The notes: generated from the sequence alone by a model not told the origin. 64,000 nt of DNA from Cerrena zonata (GCA_038087015.1 JASBNA010000025.1:310001-374000), one strand, 5' to 3'; shown: positions 1 to 12,716, numbered from the stretch's first letter. A program made the numbers and translations.

Positions 1-1448
1 CTTGACCAGCACTACGAATTTCGCGGTGGCGAAGGCGAGGGCCTGATTTAACTTTGTTCGCAAACCGGTCTACAAATGCTCGCGGGAGAAAGTAATCACT
101 GTCGCTGTATACACGAGTATCGGCAGCGATTCGATTTTTCAGGGGGAGCATCCTCTTGAGACTATTGTTCCCATCATGAGCCCATAGACGGCTGTAAGCT
201 GTTTCCGGCTCATCTTGGAGCTTCAGGTCATGAGTAAGAGTAAGGATAGAGCCAGGAGAAACATACCTTATAGCAGCAGGCTTTACAAGCATTCATCACC
301 CTCCAATTAGGTGTGTTCCAGGTCAACTCGTTGTGAATGCGTTTTTGGACAACGTTAATAATACGGAGATAAACTTCATATGTCTCAGCGAGCACAGTAC
401 GAAGGTAGCGGCGAAAGGGTATCTGGAAATAAGAATATATTCGTCAGTGTAGCTTCAGCAGAGGAACAGTAGTACACACACATCATAGTAATCACAGATA
501 ACTCTAGTGAACGCTTCCACACTCAGGGACGCTTTCCGAAGACGAACCCGATGGAAGATTTCTAGAGTGCGGAATCCAACCGCGACCTGCGGTTTGAAAG
601 GTGTCTTCGCAAGATACCCATGGCGCGCGAGGTCCACAGCGACGCAAGTACTAGTCGGCCGTTGGTGTATTGTTATATCCTCCTTCATAGTGAAAATCTC
701 CACGACATTGATGTGGTAAGGATACCGCTGGTCGATGTCGTGATCAGGGATCTCGGGTTGAGGAGCATACTTCCACTCCATATAAGATTCCACCAAAGGT
801 TCGATCAGCGGGTTCCATGCTTGAAGTTCTCGCGTCCGACGTTCTTTCCAGGTGCGAGTGTCCACTCGCCGGTGACCTTTTAATCTAGAAACATAATACA
901 TATTATGATTTATTCAGTTAAAGACACAACAATAATGGAGACTTACAGATAACGACGTAAATCATGGGCGGCTGCGATGATATTCATCGTCTCCGTAGGC
1001 GGGACTATGTCGTCGCTGTCGAACCACGCGTCGTCTTCTGCGAAGGGATCGGCGATTGACGTGTCGTAGTCATCGATCGCGTATGTATCGTCCATAGTAG
1101 CTACACCCGCCTGTGTTTGAATATCCTGTAAAAGTTGTCGAGTTGACCGATCCATATCTAAAGATGAACTGTTTGAGAATCAGACGGAAACTGCGAGTAA
1201 AAATAAAATAATGTACTCTGCAGCGTTTCCCTCATCATTGCATCAGACTCTCGAATTTCTTCTTCGCGCGCCTGAGGACCAAGAACCGATGTGATTTTCT
1301 CATTCCTGATGTTCCTCTGGCGTGAGGTGCTTGCCGGAGGTGGATCACTACTATACAGATGTTGTTGGGAAGGGTGCACAAATGTAGTCCGGCGGACTCT
1401 TTGGCTCACTCCTCCGCGAGGGAGCTTTTCCCTACTGTCCTTTGGCAT
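1..1448 (-). CDS. KDZ-type transposase with CxC1-like N-terminal region (3' end beyond window)
   Basis: Five exons read cleanly on the minus strand: 1448-1218, 1157-947, 884-482, 422-267 and 220-1. All have GT-AG introns and continuous frame, and the gene runs off the left edge. The N-terminus is basic. It is followed by an acidic stretch, then the segment LQAWNPLIEPLVESYMEWKY and a block ending SVEAFTRVICDYYD, which is the arrangement of the CxC1-like region seen in front of KDZ (Kyakuja-Dileera-Zisupton) transposases. Further on, the run HDGNNSLKR followed by DSDYFLPRAFVD matches the start of the KDZ transposase core in agarics. Family role: DNA transposition or a domesticated derivative. 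The visible part has no stop or frameshift, so the copy may be intact. The catalytic core lies mostly outside the window, so activity cannot be judged. The start codon at 1448 lies 160 bp from the divergent gene at 1608. Confidence 0.8.
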
Positions 1449-1607
1449 AATTAAATCGCGAATGGCCTCATAATATTGCTACCAAATGACTGACCTCAAT
1501 TACGATCGGTGATCGAATCGGTGATCGACGCTCGTGATGGAACACCCGACCGCGACGGGTGCACTATCGATAACCTCAGCTCGCAGTCAACTTTGCACAA
1601 GTATACG

Positions 1608-2817
1608 ATGCCGACCTACCGACAACCGACAACCGAACCAACCCCAGTTGAGAATGCACGTCTTGTCGTGATCGGAGGGTCAAGGGCAGGGATCCATCGC
1701 GTCGTCGAGGGATAGTAAGTCAAACCGGTTTAGACTTCTTCAATGTTTTGTTAACAAAATATTATATGACCAGTGAAGGTATAGCCCCACTCACCGAGTA
1801 TGCTGGGCCATGTTTCCCCCTCTCCGTATATTGTCGCTCTCTTGCAGAAGCGGAGACGGTCTGGCAGCTGCAAAGCATAGCCCAGATAATGGAAAGGGAG
1901 TCGGAACAGAAGGTTGCCGCTGCGTTCATTACGAGTGTAGTTGTCTGCCACCTTTTCAACAAGGATGAGACGGCCGTTTTCCACGCTGCCTTCCTCGGGT
2001 TCTACCGCCGCCCGATGGTATTTTTCTCTTGGTAAGCCTGGATCAAACTTTACGTACTTACGAGCTCCACTGACATCGCCTACAAAGGGCTGATGCATAT
2101 CCCTATGCCCAGTGCTTCCCCGACTCGAAGGTTCAGCGGGTGAAGACATTCGTCGATGCTATCATTTGGCTCTGCCTGCGTCCGAGGAGCTCTGTAGACC
2201 TGGAACACGCTGTCGAGTTTGTTCGCCCCCAACCACTGGGACGCATAGTCCTAGTTGGTGACTCTCAAGTCTCTCTCACGCAAGCAGCATCACAAAAAAT
2301 AGAAGCTTCCCCGCCGATAGCATCGACGTCTGCATCCGTGCTACCTGTCGTGGCTATCAGTGATTCGGAGCGAGCGGCATCTGGCATGCCTACGTGGGTG
2401 TCGGACATTCTGTGGAACGCAGAGGTATCAGCTGGTAGGTTTCTCTTCCGATGAGACTACACTCGCGCTAAATGGGAGTTACTTGTAGACACCATCTTCT
2501 ACCGTACAAGGAACATCAAAGGGGAGTTACTTCGCAGCTACAAGAGTGCCCCCGCCGATACAGTTCTAGTCCCGTCACTCGGCGCCATTGTAGACATCGT
2601 GGTGGATGGACTGGGTTTCACTCCTGACACCATTCGTCGTCTTCACACGACGTTTATTGATGCCCGCCAGTTGTCTTCCTCGCATAATGGATGGTTCCTG
2701 AATACGATGGCAAAGCATCATATGTCGCTCGTAGAGGCCGCCATGTTTTGGGGTCTCATTCGTGTCCCCAATGGCACCACATTCCAATACCGCGAGAAGT
2801 ATGTATTTAAAGAATAG
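1608..2817 (+). CDS. protein with two viroplasmin (RNase H1 N-terminal)-like repeats
   Basis: Exons 1608-1714, 1774-2031, 2088-2434 and 2489-2817 join in frame and give about 346 residues. Two repeats of the viroplasmin type are visible. The first begins ARLVVIGGSRAGIHRV and ends near RSLAEAETVWQLQ. The second begins VFHAAFLGFYRRPMVFFSWA and ends near KTFVDAIIWL. Each has a GxxxGxY/H-like turn, an aromatic or W-A position, and a 'F/L-xx-A' helix, as in RNase H1 hybrid-binding domains. No RNase H catalytic domain follows. The C-terminal 150 residues are unrecognised. In the known family this domain binds RNA/DNA hybrids or double-stranded RNA; a similar role here is inference. The gene is head-to-head with the KDZ transposase. 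A start at 1509 in the same frame uses GTG or another non-ATG context, so 1608 is preferred. Confidence 0.62.
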
Positions 2818-3920
2818 ATAGAGTACTATTGTAGGAAAAGAAATAGACGATTCCATGAGGAAACTCCAACCAACGTGTGAATGATTCCTTTGTGTGAACC
2901 AGTAGGCAGGATTGGATGAAATCATGTAATTATGGAAGAGGGAGCAAAGCTAACGACTCAAAAATAGCATTATGTTGCGCATGGAGGTCTAAGCAGCCTT
3001 TATCAGGTGTATTGAACATTCAATAATTGTTTTCCCCCGAAGAGGTTGCTAAGTGGAAGGTAATGGCATCGAAATCTCATAACTGTACGTAGATCAAACC
3101 CTCGCACTCCTCATAAACGCCGTTTACCTTCTAAATCACACCCCGATATACACAGCCTATTTCCCATAGTACATGCCGGTCATGAGGGTTTGTGGGCATT
3201 GTACTGGTCTCGCCTGGAGACCATCTCCCCACCCCTAGTTGCCCACAGCTCTCTGTATACATCCTGCATACTGTTTTCGCTGCTTCACGTCTCACGGTTC
3301 TGAGTAGAACTTCGATTCCGGCATCTATCAGAGAGCATATCGGGTCTTTCGTTACACGTACACGAGCTGCGGGCAGGCTCGACGATCTTCATGTATACGA
3401 GCCGACACCATGAAACTAACTGTAACTAATGCAATTTACCTGTCGAAGTGGTTTTCCCTTCTTCTGCCACTGGTCGGTGTACCTGAATGCTCAAGGTGAG
3501 CGTATCGGATGTGCCGTATTCTACAGCTGACAGCTATACTATTGTTGCCAGGCGACCCTACGACTACATCCACCGACTTTATTGTAAATTGGTATCTCTT
3601 ACGACCCTCACCCGTTTGTATGTTTTCTACCGGCCTTGTCGTTCCTTCGGCGCTAAATTTATATGTCTCAAGGTGAGTAACAACCACACTTCGTCAACAT
3701 ATTCAAGTAGTAGTACGCATTAATCCTATATGCTTTATTAGCAATATCCTTTCTCAAACCGTTTAGCAAAATACTAAGTGACCCTGACCGGTCAACTGCA
3801 TTATAACATATTCACCTTCCGGCGCCAAAAGCGCGGAGTCCGAATTCCTTTCTCCCTGTGGGCAACTCGAACGGTACGTTACCGTGTTCTCGAGCTACGC
3901 TGAACCTCACACATTCTACG
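2818..3920. other. intergenic stretch, nothing recognised
   Basis: Several short open frames on both strands (for example around 3192-3413 and 3487-3723) lack good starts, splice continuity or recognisable motifs. I see no repeat or RNA gene here. The last part should hold the promoter of the gene starting at 3921. Confidence 0.5.
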
Positions 3921-4821
3921 ATGTCAGGTACATCATATAATACTCACTCACTATGCAAGCTAACTTCCCCATTTACTAGCTCCAAGAGGGAAAGGAAAAC
4001 GCATTCGGCGTGCCAAGAGATCCACAGGCTCCGACTCGGAAAACAAGAAAGATACATACTATGCGAGGTGGGTTTTCTTGCTATGTACATAAATAACGAT
4101 AGCTGATGCAATATGCACAGGAACACCGCCGCACGCCGTAAATATCAAGTGCAGTATAATCAAGTTCAACGTCTCACCCGTCGCAAGGTGGGGAAGGTGA
4201 ACTTGGCCGCCCTACGTGAAACTAAATGGCAGGAACTCAAAGGTACAAGGCCGTAAGTCGTTATCCTCCCCCTCACACATTCCCAATTATTTTATTTACA
4301 TTTTTCAGCGTCTTCAACAACACTATATGTTGCCGGGGTGGTGCACTGGACCCCGACCGCTCGATAGACATGAAAACCCGCGAAGACAAAGTAATCAAGT
4401 ATCTTCAGGGTTGGAAGGTCTCCCTGTCGGACAAGTACGCCTACCGGAGCGATCCGAACGGATGGGTCAGTAAATACGTGGAGGAACTTTCCTGCAGGAT
4501 CGACGCGGAGCTTCGGGATGTTCTACTCTACCTAGATCAACCATCCGATGTTCAAGGGTCAGCTAAGTGGATGGAAGTAGTGCACGGGTCGCGTCGTATG
4601 ATAGCGTTGCATCACCAGGAGCGAGAGCTAATCCTACAGGGCCTTGACATCCCCCTTCTTGCGTTTCAGTCTTGTGTATCCATTCCATATGGTAACCGGT
4701 ACGCTTTTCCTTCCTTCCTTACTCCGTCATATTCTAAGCTCTGCGTCCATTGCTAGCGTCAATAGAAGGGAGTTCCGCCGGCTTTATGGCTTCTGAGACT
4801 AGGCATATGCCATGTTGTTGA
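3921..4821 (+). CDS. unrecognised basic agaric-type protein, about 224 residues
   Basis: The proposed exons are 3921-3927, 3980-4067, 4121-4252, 4309-4691 and 4757-4821. Their summed length is 675 nt, a whole number of codons, and all junctions are GT-AG. The first exon is only 7 nt, encoding Met-Ser plus one base. The N-terminal third is Lys/Arg-rich (GKGKRIRRAKRS, then YYARNTAARRKYQVQYN), which suggests nucleic-acid or nuclear association. The middle contains RPVFNNTICCRGGALDPDRS and a Trp/Tyr-rich helical part (YLQGWKVSLSDKYAYRSD). I do not recognise the family. The last intron is the least certain; without it the frame stops at 4756. The gene lies in the same orientation as the next one, 455 bp upstream of it. 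Confidence 0.55.
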
Positions 4822-5275
4822 CTTGAGAAATATAACATGAAGATAAAATCAAAATGAAACATATTTTCGTACCTCTTGCTTGTGTGCCTGTATCATTATA
4901 CCAACATACCAGTAGGCAGAAAGTATGCTAGATGTCATTATCTCTCAAGTTCACACAGAGGTTTGAATATAAAATAAAATATATTTCGCAATTTGTAAGG
5001 GGAAGGGAAACCTGAACTTTTGACACTACAGCAGAGGCTTTGGTAGGAGATCCTGAGGGTATCTTGGGGCATGAGTCACAATATCCAACTTCCCACGCAT
5101 AGAGAGAGCTGGTGAAACCAGGTAAACATATGTGATACAACCAGCCTTTGGAGGTAAACCGTGAGAAACCTAGAAAGCCACCAACTGATGAGGAACGACC
5201 TGCAAAAGACCACAAATTCGCGGCTCCATACATCCCTTTTTTCAAGCCGCCACGTCGTTCGTTTGCAAGATCGTC

Positions 5276-7200
5276 ATGCCCCGTGCCGTCGAGACAAACC
5301 GTGTCTATTTGCGAAGGCTTAACTTCAAACACCGTCACATACAGGTCAATCGGAAACAAACCGACGTACATTTAAAAAAGAAGAAGACGGAGCCTCGTAC
5401 TCTCACCCCTGGAGAGAAAGAAGCAAGGAAAGCCAGACGGGCCGACAAGAAGGAATACGAAACGAAAAAACTTGCCGAAGCGCAGGAAAAGGTTTGGCAG
5501 CTTGCAGTTGGCCTGGCGCAGGATTTGGGGAAGACCGCGGACCATTGGCATCAGAGTTTGATGCAATTGGCCCGTCTCGCGAAGGCGTCACGAAAAACGA
5601 GCCTATGGAATGCCTTCGTATTGTTAAGGATAATGCAGCGGAACGAAGGTTAGTCGTGTAGTTCTATTAGTATTAAATTATAACTTACAAATGTTCTTGT
5701 TTTCGGACAGCACTGCCTGAGGGCGCCGCGAAAGTGAGCGTGAATGACCCAGGGGTAATGGCTGAGCTGTCGCAAGAGTGGGCCGTGATGTCAGAAGAGG
5801 AGCACCAGGCGGTTGCTGGAGAGCGTACAAAGCAACTTGCGGAAGATCGCGAGACGAAGGCCACTGGGACCCACACCGTCTCAATCAACGCGTTTCACGA
5901 CGTCAACGCAACAGTCGTACAGCTAGAGAACATGGTAAGCAATTCATCTATCTAAAGATGTCCACAGGAGATGACTCAAGCAGTCGAAACTAGCTCCGAG
6001 ATCTGTGGTTGCGTACCGGTACCGAATGCCTTCTTTTTGTGGTCAGATCGAGCGTCGAGCACTACAATCGACCTGCTGTAGTTGAGTCCTCACCGCGCGT
6101 GAAGAACTACTTCAAATTTTCCTTCAACCAACTGCCGTCGCAGTGGGTTCTGAGCCTTGAAGCACATTGTGTCAATGGAATGAATGGTGAGTTTAATCTG
6201 ACGTTATGAGGAGGCTGAACGCTTACCGTTACCCTTCGATCCGCAGGTGTGAAGAACAAGTATGCGGAAGACCTACAAACCATGCAGTCAGAGTGTTCCG
6301 CCAAGATATTCGAACAATTGCGTACGTGTTTCCAACTGACCATGGTCATTTCTCACGTCAACGCATACTTTACGTATAGAACTTGCCACGGCGCCTGCGA
6401 ACGTGGGCAGGATGAACTACGAGAACTTCGGCACTCTCACCAGACGCCATCGGATCGTCTATCAGAACTGGCCGGTCACTTTTTGCTCACCGGTCAGATT
6501 GAATACCGTTGAGCTTCACACACTCCATGACTTATTGCATGGCCCCAACCCGCCTTCATTATTCCGCCACTTGACCAACTCTGAGTATGTTGTATTTGAA
6601 GATGCAATCAAACGAGGAACCCTCGAGACGTTGCCGCCACTACCTCCTACCAATGTTCCTGTTCCCACACTCTTACCTGGACCCAGTAACTCGGTGCCTA
6701 GCGGTAGATCTGGGGCAAACACCGATGATCTTGACACGACCGATTTGGCTCCGCAAAGCACAATGGGTCCTCCCGCCTCCTCGGCTACCTCATCACCTCC
6801 ACCTCCCTCCAACCCCTTGATTCGCATTCCCTCCACCCCTTCCACCTCTTCGGCCCTCACTCCCTCGACTCCCTCGACCCTCCCCGCCCCTTCGACTTTC
6901 CCTCCCCCAACCCCTTCGACTTCGACCTCGGTTGCTGCCCCTCCGCCTGCTCCTCGTGGCGGGATCGTCATATCGTTCAACGGGAAACAATCCACTCTGG
7001 TCGCCCCGAAGCCCCATGCAAAGCGTCGCGATGCGGACATGACAGTGGCAGAGAGGAATGCTGCTAACGCAGCGCTAATAGCGGAAAAACTAGCAAAGAA
7101 GGCGGAGAAGCAAGCAAGGAAAGCAGCAAGCAAGGGCACTAAGACTCGGAAGAGGCAGAATCCAGGTGGGAACGGTGCAACTGACAATGTGGGGAGTTAA
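5276..7200 (+). CDS. HMG-box-like / Pro-Ser-Thr-rich agaric protein of unknown function
   Basis: Five exons (5276-5648, 5711-5934, 5994-6186, 6247-6321, 6380-7200) join in frame to give 561 residues. The N-terminus is strongly basic, with a long charged helix (LTPGEKEARKARRADKKEYE). Residues about 110-170 look like a weak HMG-box: the core LWNAFV, an acidic or neutral spacer, then LSQEWAVMSEEEHQAV. A central part (RTGTECLLFVVRSS, then FNQLPSQWVLSLE) and a Trp-containing segment (RIVYQNWPVTFC) follow. The tail is Pro/Ser/Thr-rich low complexity (codons about 390-500) and ends in a Lys/Ala-rich coiled stretch. Similar multi-exon hypothetical proteins are common in Agaricomycetes, but none has a function I can name. 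Chromatin or DNA binding is inference from the HMG-like core only. Confidence 0.65.
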
Positions 7201-8732
7201 GAGTGTAGCCAAAACATAGACAGTGGCTCTGTATTTTGTTATATCTCAAGTAGAATATACATACTGTACATGCAATCAGTATGAGCTGTTAGAGCGCATC
7301 TTGTGTCTGATCTTAAGTTTATCTTCATGATTACCAGAATTCCTAAGGCATCACAAGATTTGTGATCGTGAGAAATCCGCGTACACTATGGTGAATACAT
7401 TCTTATTGTGATCGCAAGAATGGGTGCAAATATAACAAATCGTATGTCTTGGACTTGTGAAAAATGAGTTTTCGTAGTGACGTTCGTACTACGCGTCTAG
7501 GCGATAGCGTACGGTAGGGCTTAGTAATATATCTACAGGGCTCTTAAGTGCTAGGGAGTTGAGAACACCGTTATATGTTCTGGTGCCACTCGGCATGTTC
7601 GGCATGTTGGAGTTGCTCCGCTGTATCCCAAAGATCGAAATGTCTCTAAGGTTGTTTGCTTCGACATAAGATATCATTATACTTGACATCGTCATGGCAT
7701 GCTGCCATTGTAAGACCCCTTTTGCATCGATAAGTCGTGATCGCGTTAGAATACATCCGCGGGTGCTCCCACTGGCTCGAAGGCCTCCTGAGAACATACC
7801 AACCCAACATAATATATACTAGTCATACCGAAGCGCAACGTTAACATATTAATAAAGTGATATATAGTACTAATACACTTAAATAGAGTTACATTACAAT
7901 ATGTCAGACTACTATGTATATACTATGGTACAAGCGGGACGAGCAAGAATGCCGCTTCCGAACGCATGTAATAACGTGCGAAACGGATGGGAAACAAGGG
8001 ATCTACACTATGTGGAAAGGCAGGGCGGCGAGGGAATCGAAGCGCCGGCGAGCAAGCACTTATGAGCGATAGGGTGGGCAGGGAGCGAGGACGGGAGACA
8101 CGTGGGAAAGGGCGGAGGGCACGGAAGGGCGACACACGCGGGGAATAGAGTCGGGACCGGTAGACCGGTGATCTGGGCCTTCGATCAGATCGCATATGTT
8201 TTGATTCTATGTTTTCTCTCTTTTCCCCTTCTTTGGCTTACTCGAAACAGCTTCAAAAGTAGTTACCATAGAAGGCAACTGGGCCAAAAATACAGGAGAT
8301 ATTCCGACTATGTGTACGGAGGGCTGATGGGGCCTTATAAGCTAGTTTGATGGCACGATCGATAAGGCTTATAAGATAGGCAATGTGTGAGGTCCGGGTG
8401 AGTCATTTCCACATGGGTTCTTTGTATTCTGCAACAAGGGTAGGAGGCAATGGGAACCCGAGATTTGTTGTTTTACTCCGCCTTGTATACCAAGTCGCTC
8501 TTAAACAGGAAATCGTTGTAGTGTAATAAATCTGGTATCCGTTGTAATGCATGACGACCAGGACCATCTATATTAGATCAAAATGAGTGTTAGCATGCTC
8601 AATCTTTGCGGGTATCTCTTGTCCGAGTTTAGGAGATTGGAGCATTTCGAATGTATAACTGCAGGGAGAAAACGATGACTATATTATCAATACACCCCAA
8701 GGACCTAAGTCAGTAGCGCTTATCAAATACAG
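7201..8732. other. intergenic stretch, nothing recognised
   Basis: About 1.5 kb without a supportable gene. The open frames near 7489-7797 and 7923-8350 have no splice-consistent extension and no recognised motif. The region holds the 3' sides of the convergent genes on either side. Confidence 0.5.
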
Positions 8733-10791
8733 CTATGAGACAGTTCCAGCTCCATTGATACGTTCATCGAACCACAAGATTACCGCGCTGGCGGCCGCAG
8801 CGAGAAGGAATGACCCATCAAAAAGGGAACCAAAGACTTGATATTCGGGGAGAGTGGAGAACAGATTAATGGTTCCATCGTCTGGTTCAGTATCTGACCG
8901 TGAGGGCGGTGGCGGAAATGAAGTGCGAAGTTGAATAAGGGCCGAAAGTAAATAGATCCCCTACAAATATAATACACGTTCAAAATCTATGATGGAGAAA
9001 GATTTAAAGATACTCACCATTAGCTGGGCCAATATGAGAAGCATGAGAGATGCCCCAAGATTTCGACTGGTCACTCGCAATACCTATTTGTATTTAGTGT
9101 TAATCCGAGGATACATGAAGATACTGTCAGATTGAGACGTACTCGGTTCACCCCTCGCAGTACGAGTCGAATGCTACTCAATATAATGAGTCCAACCAAT
9201 CCAAGACTAATTTGGCGGGCAATGACCGCAATCTCATCCTTCTCCCAATGAAGCCATGGGATGAAAGAGACGAGATAAGCAAGTGCCATAGTCAAATAAT
9301 CCAGACGAGCGGAGCCTTCTGCTCCTTGACCCGGAGAAGATGTCGAATGTACCGGGAGGACGAGGTTAATGGTAGACTATCATAATGTTTGCACCCACTT
9401 CAAAGAGATTGTATCGCTATCACTCACCACAACAATACGATACACACAGTACAATGCGAAGAGTCGTCCACCAAAGTTGAACAGCTTTCCTTGGATCGTT
9501 TGTGAAAACTTGGTTTCTGCTTGTTGCTGACGCAGCGCCTCGAGGTTTCGTGACATCTGGTACTCCAAAGCCAGCAATCCATTAAGTTCTTGTGTTGCAG
9601 AGCTCAGCTCTGAATAACTATAAATCAGTATACGGGAAGCTTAAAGAAGACATATGCACGAACGGCTACTCCCGCTGAAAGATGGCATGACATTAGAAAG
9701 CCAGCCGCTACTAGGTTTCGGCTGACGTCTATTTTCAGTATTTCTGTGTATATAAATAACGAAGAACTGTACCTGAGATGTTTCTAATCTTGCGATAGCT
9801 CTTCTGCGTTCAGTCAAGTCGTCTCTAACCCTCTGCAGGCCTCGTTCAGCGACCAAGATGTCTTCGTCTGTGGGCTTATTCCTGGATCACCATAGTGAGA
9901 ATCTCACAGGAAGAATTAGACAATTATCCTCACTTGACACTTCCTCCCCAGTGGGGAAAGAAGATCCATGCGTTATTGACTGCACCGAATCCAGAAAGCA
10001 ATCCCAGGAATACGGTCCCAACGACGATGAGTCGAGAAAGCACTTTCAACAAAGCACTGGTAGACGATACCTGCTGGGGAAGGGGAACGAACGAAAGGGA
10101 GAACAAGAATAACCCCACCGGCAGTGTTGTGAAGAAGAGCCGCAGCGGAGTTGGTCGTTGTAACGTCTGTGACACTACAAACTTTGGTGAAAAAAGAACA
10201 CGGATATGCATAGAAGTGAATCACTTACGCGACGAGGATCTGTAACTCAGCACAAGACTGTACGAGAGCGGAATCAAGACTACAATAGACAATAGTAAGA
10301 CAGACAGTGAGAGGTTCCAGTTGAGAAGACGCGTGCTGTTGTCTGTAAGCGACGTGGTTTAAAGAATAGAAATTGATCTTACCGAGCGTGAAGGATATCT
10401 AGACCCTGGAGCATAAGGAGGATAAATAGTGTGCAACTTTCTGAGAATGAGAAGGAAAATAATGTCCGAGAAAGAACTGAGTGGAAAGTTCGTCTTTGAG
10501 CTTGGTGGGCTTTTGTTGACGATGCGCTCGAAGGAGAAGATACAGGTAACGAGTCCAACTCAACGTCTTCATCAGTAGAGACTGGATTATATGTCTCTAC
10601 ATCCGTAGAGAGATCTTTGAGGTCATGATATAGACTCCGAAGGATGTAGTTCCTGGAAGCGTAGAAAAGTCCTCCCCTGTAAATAAAAGGTTTAGTATAG
10701 GATCAGAAGTAAGACACGCAGACGCAGGATACCTGAGAAGGAATACGGGCAACGATTCTAGTATCACCGCTGCGAGGGGTGTTGTTGACAT
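8733..10791 (-). CDS. Golgi pH regulator / GPR89-type anion channel protein
   Basis: Ten exons on the minus strand (10791-10733, 10676-10383, 10335-10229, 10174-9934, 9881-9773, 9721-9664, 9609-9428, 9376-9143, 9083-9018, 8960-8733) sum to 1578 nt, or 525 residues, the usual size for fungal members. Diagnostic features are the transmembrane segment LIVVGTVFLGLLSGFGAVNN, the following cytoplasmic coiled part (ERGLQRVRDDLTERRRAIAR), then ALEYQMSRNLEALRQ, GKLFNFGGRLFALYCVYRI, and paired C-terminal membrane segments including RQISLGLVGLIILSSIRLV. The C-terminal segments match GPHR proteins in order and spacing. Family role: voltage-dependent anion channel of the Golgi supporting luminal acidification. 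An older GPCR-type or abscisic-acid-receptor label exists for plant members. The donor at 9664 is the weakest; an alternative lies a few bases away. No lesion seen. Confidence 0.9.
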
Positions 10792-12709
10792 AGCTGTATG
10801 CACGTAAGATTCACTGCGTGAGAGTTCCCAATGTGGACGTGCGTACCTACGTCGACGGAATTTGTCCAATTTGAATCAATAGTCAATGTGTGATTTCGGG
10901 TTAGAACAAGCCTATAGTTTGAACATTCGGGTTGTGAATGCACACAGGACGAATACTGCGTACAATAAGATAACAACGTTAGCCTAGAGAGCTTAGTAGG
11001 TAGGTTGGAACACGTCGCTGCGGTTGTACACGACGGGTACAAAGCTGTGTAAAGTCGGCACTGCCGTTACGGCTAGGTTGTATTACGTAAATAAGCCTGC
11101 TACCAAAATTTAAGTCTCTCAAAGGTCTTCTGTAATCAAGAAGTGTATCATATGCTTTTCTTCATGGGATACTCTCGGTTGGCTCAGGAATCGGTACGTA
11201 TCGAACTCGCTCACGACTAGCGAAAATCGCGTGTCTTCCCGATTAGGAAATACTTCGATGTTATTAAATGTTCTTTAGGTTCCCTCAGCATCCAATGCGC
11301 AGAAAAATATAATACTTTGGGTGCGTATAGCTGCTATACATACACTAGACTTACCAGCCTTTTACGCTGTGAAAACGAGTTAGAGGGTGCCAAATAGATG
11401 ATCCTTTTCACTATGAATAATATATGAATATCGAACGCTCCGGAGTCCGATCGCTCGGCTTCTTCCGTACGTTTTGATATTCCACACGCTGCTGTCTCTT
11501 GCTTAAAGACAACTCACCTATCTCTGGCTACCAACAATCATGGTGAAATATACCAAGAATATCAATATCTTACTCAGACTTGATGCTGCATTGTTGACGG
11601 CATGTTAAGAATCGTTGACACTGAACTAATCCCCAAATGTAGGAGCAGTACACCCATAGCCACTAGACGTTCACTCCATGTTCTGCATTTTTCGTAACCG
11701 GGACTCGCTATCCTAGCAGTCTTTCAACATATGACTTCGAATAATGATTGTATATGTGAGTCATAATGAACGCCCAGGAACTATTGGATGTTCTATGGTT
11801 CCTCTTACTCCATGCTTACATTTTTATGGAAGATTCGGTGGTTGGATGTGTTATTCCGAGAGTCTGGCTCACTCCGCAAGTATTGACGAAATGCGCAGGA
11901 CGCTCAAGATCTGATCTATGAGCGGATCAGCTATGTTCTAGCGGAAACTCCTTTTGCCAAGTTCCAAAATATCTCTACTCAACGCCCGATGTTCAATATT
12001 GCCAAGAGACGCAAGTGGCCTTCAGATTCCACCCCGGGCCTATTTCTATGTCAGTTATATCCTGTTTCGGAGAAATCACCGTCCATGACACATTTCTCCG
12101 TCTACCTCCGCAGAGATCGGACGCTCAGTGAGTTTAGAGAATGGCTAGTCTCCCTTATACAGCACATTCGCCCACAGTTTTGCGTCGCCCATCAAACGAA
12201 AACGCTATATAGCAAATGTTGCAGTGCACATCCAACTACGAAGTGGGTCGGTATAAGTAAGTCCTACATCCACATGATATACCAGACCTCATGCACAACC
12301 CTACAGTGGCGTCTTTTTCTGACGTGCGTGTAAGCGTTCGCCGCTCTTCTCAGAGTCAGTACGATCTTATCATAATAACGGTGGGCGCGGCTAGTACAGA
12401 CCGCGCTGTGACCTAAAATGCTACAAACGAGCACGTTAGGTACGAAACAACATCCTCTTGAGATGTATATGATTTCGCTGATGATTGTCTCCAGTATTTC
12501 ACTATGATTCTGACCATAACCGCTAGAATATGGATAGTACACCCTGATGTCTCATACGTACGTGATGGTTTGCGCCCAAATGTCTCTTCGGGCTTCCTTA
12601 GCGTCCACTTCTGCTCCCACAATACTATGCCGGTTGTCCTTGGTGCATATAAACTCTAAAGTGCGATCCCATCACAAATCGCTGTCGTGATAAGAACAAA
12701 GACACGCCG
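10792..12709. other. long intergenic stretch with one weak coding remnant
   Basis: About 1.9 kb between the divergent GPHR and first GH79 genes. Apart from the weak open stretch listed at 11899-12259, I see no gene, repeat or RNA. Promoters of both neighbours must lie in its ends. Confidence 0.45.
11899..12259 (+). other. possible coding remnant, unrecognised
   Basis: After a plausible splice acceptor (GCGCAG at 11893-11898) an open frame reads DAQDLIYERISYVLAETPFA and continues through FNIAKRRKWPSDSTPGLFL to about 12259, where a GTAAGT-like donor lies. The composition looks protein-like, but no partner exons could be joined on either side and no family is recognised. It could be a decayed gene fragment or chance. 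Confidence 0.2.
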
Positions 12710-12716
12710 ATATATA
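12710..12716 (+). promoter_or_regulatory. TATA-like box of first GH79 gene
   Basis: The run ATATATA lies about 50 nt upstream of the ATG at 12767, followed by a pyrimidine-rich tract (CCCCCCTTTC and later CTCTTCCCCCACTCTCACC). Such CT-rich leaders are common just before fungal start codons. Position and composition fit a core promoter; there is no experimental support. Confidence 0.4.

Noticed and set aside
1509..1607. N-terminal extension of the viroplasmin-like gene
   Set aside because: The frame begins with a non-ATG codon and the added residues do not resemble a domain; the ATG at 1608 is better.
6516..7187. 223-codon open frame on the minus strand rich in Gly/Val/Glu
   Set aside because: Shadow of the Pro/Ser/Thr-rich tail of the + strand gene ending at 7200, which has full splice and frame support.
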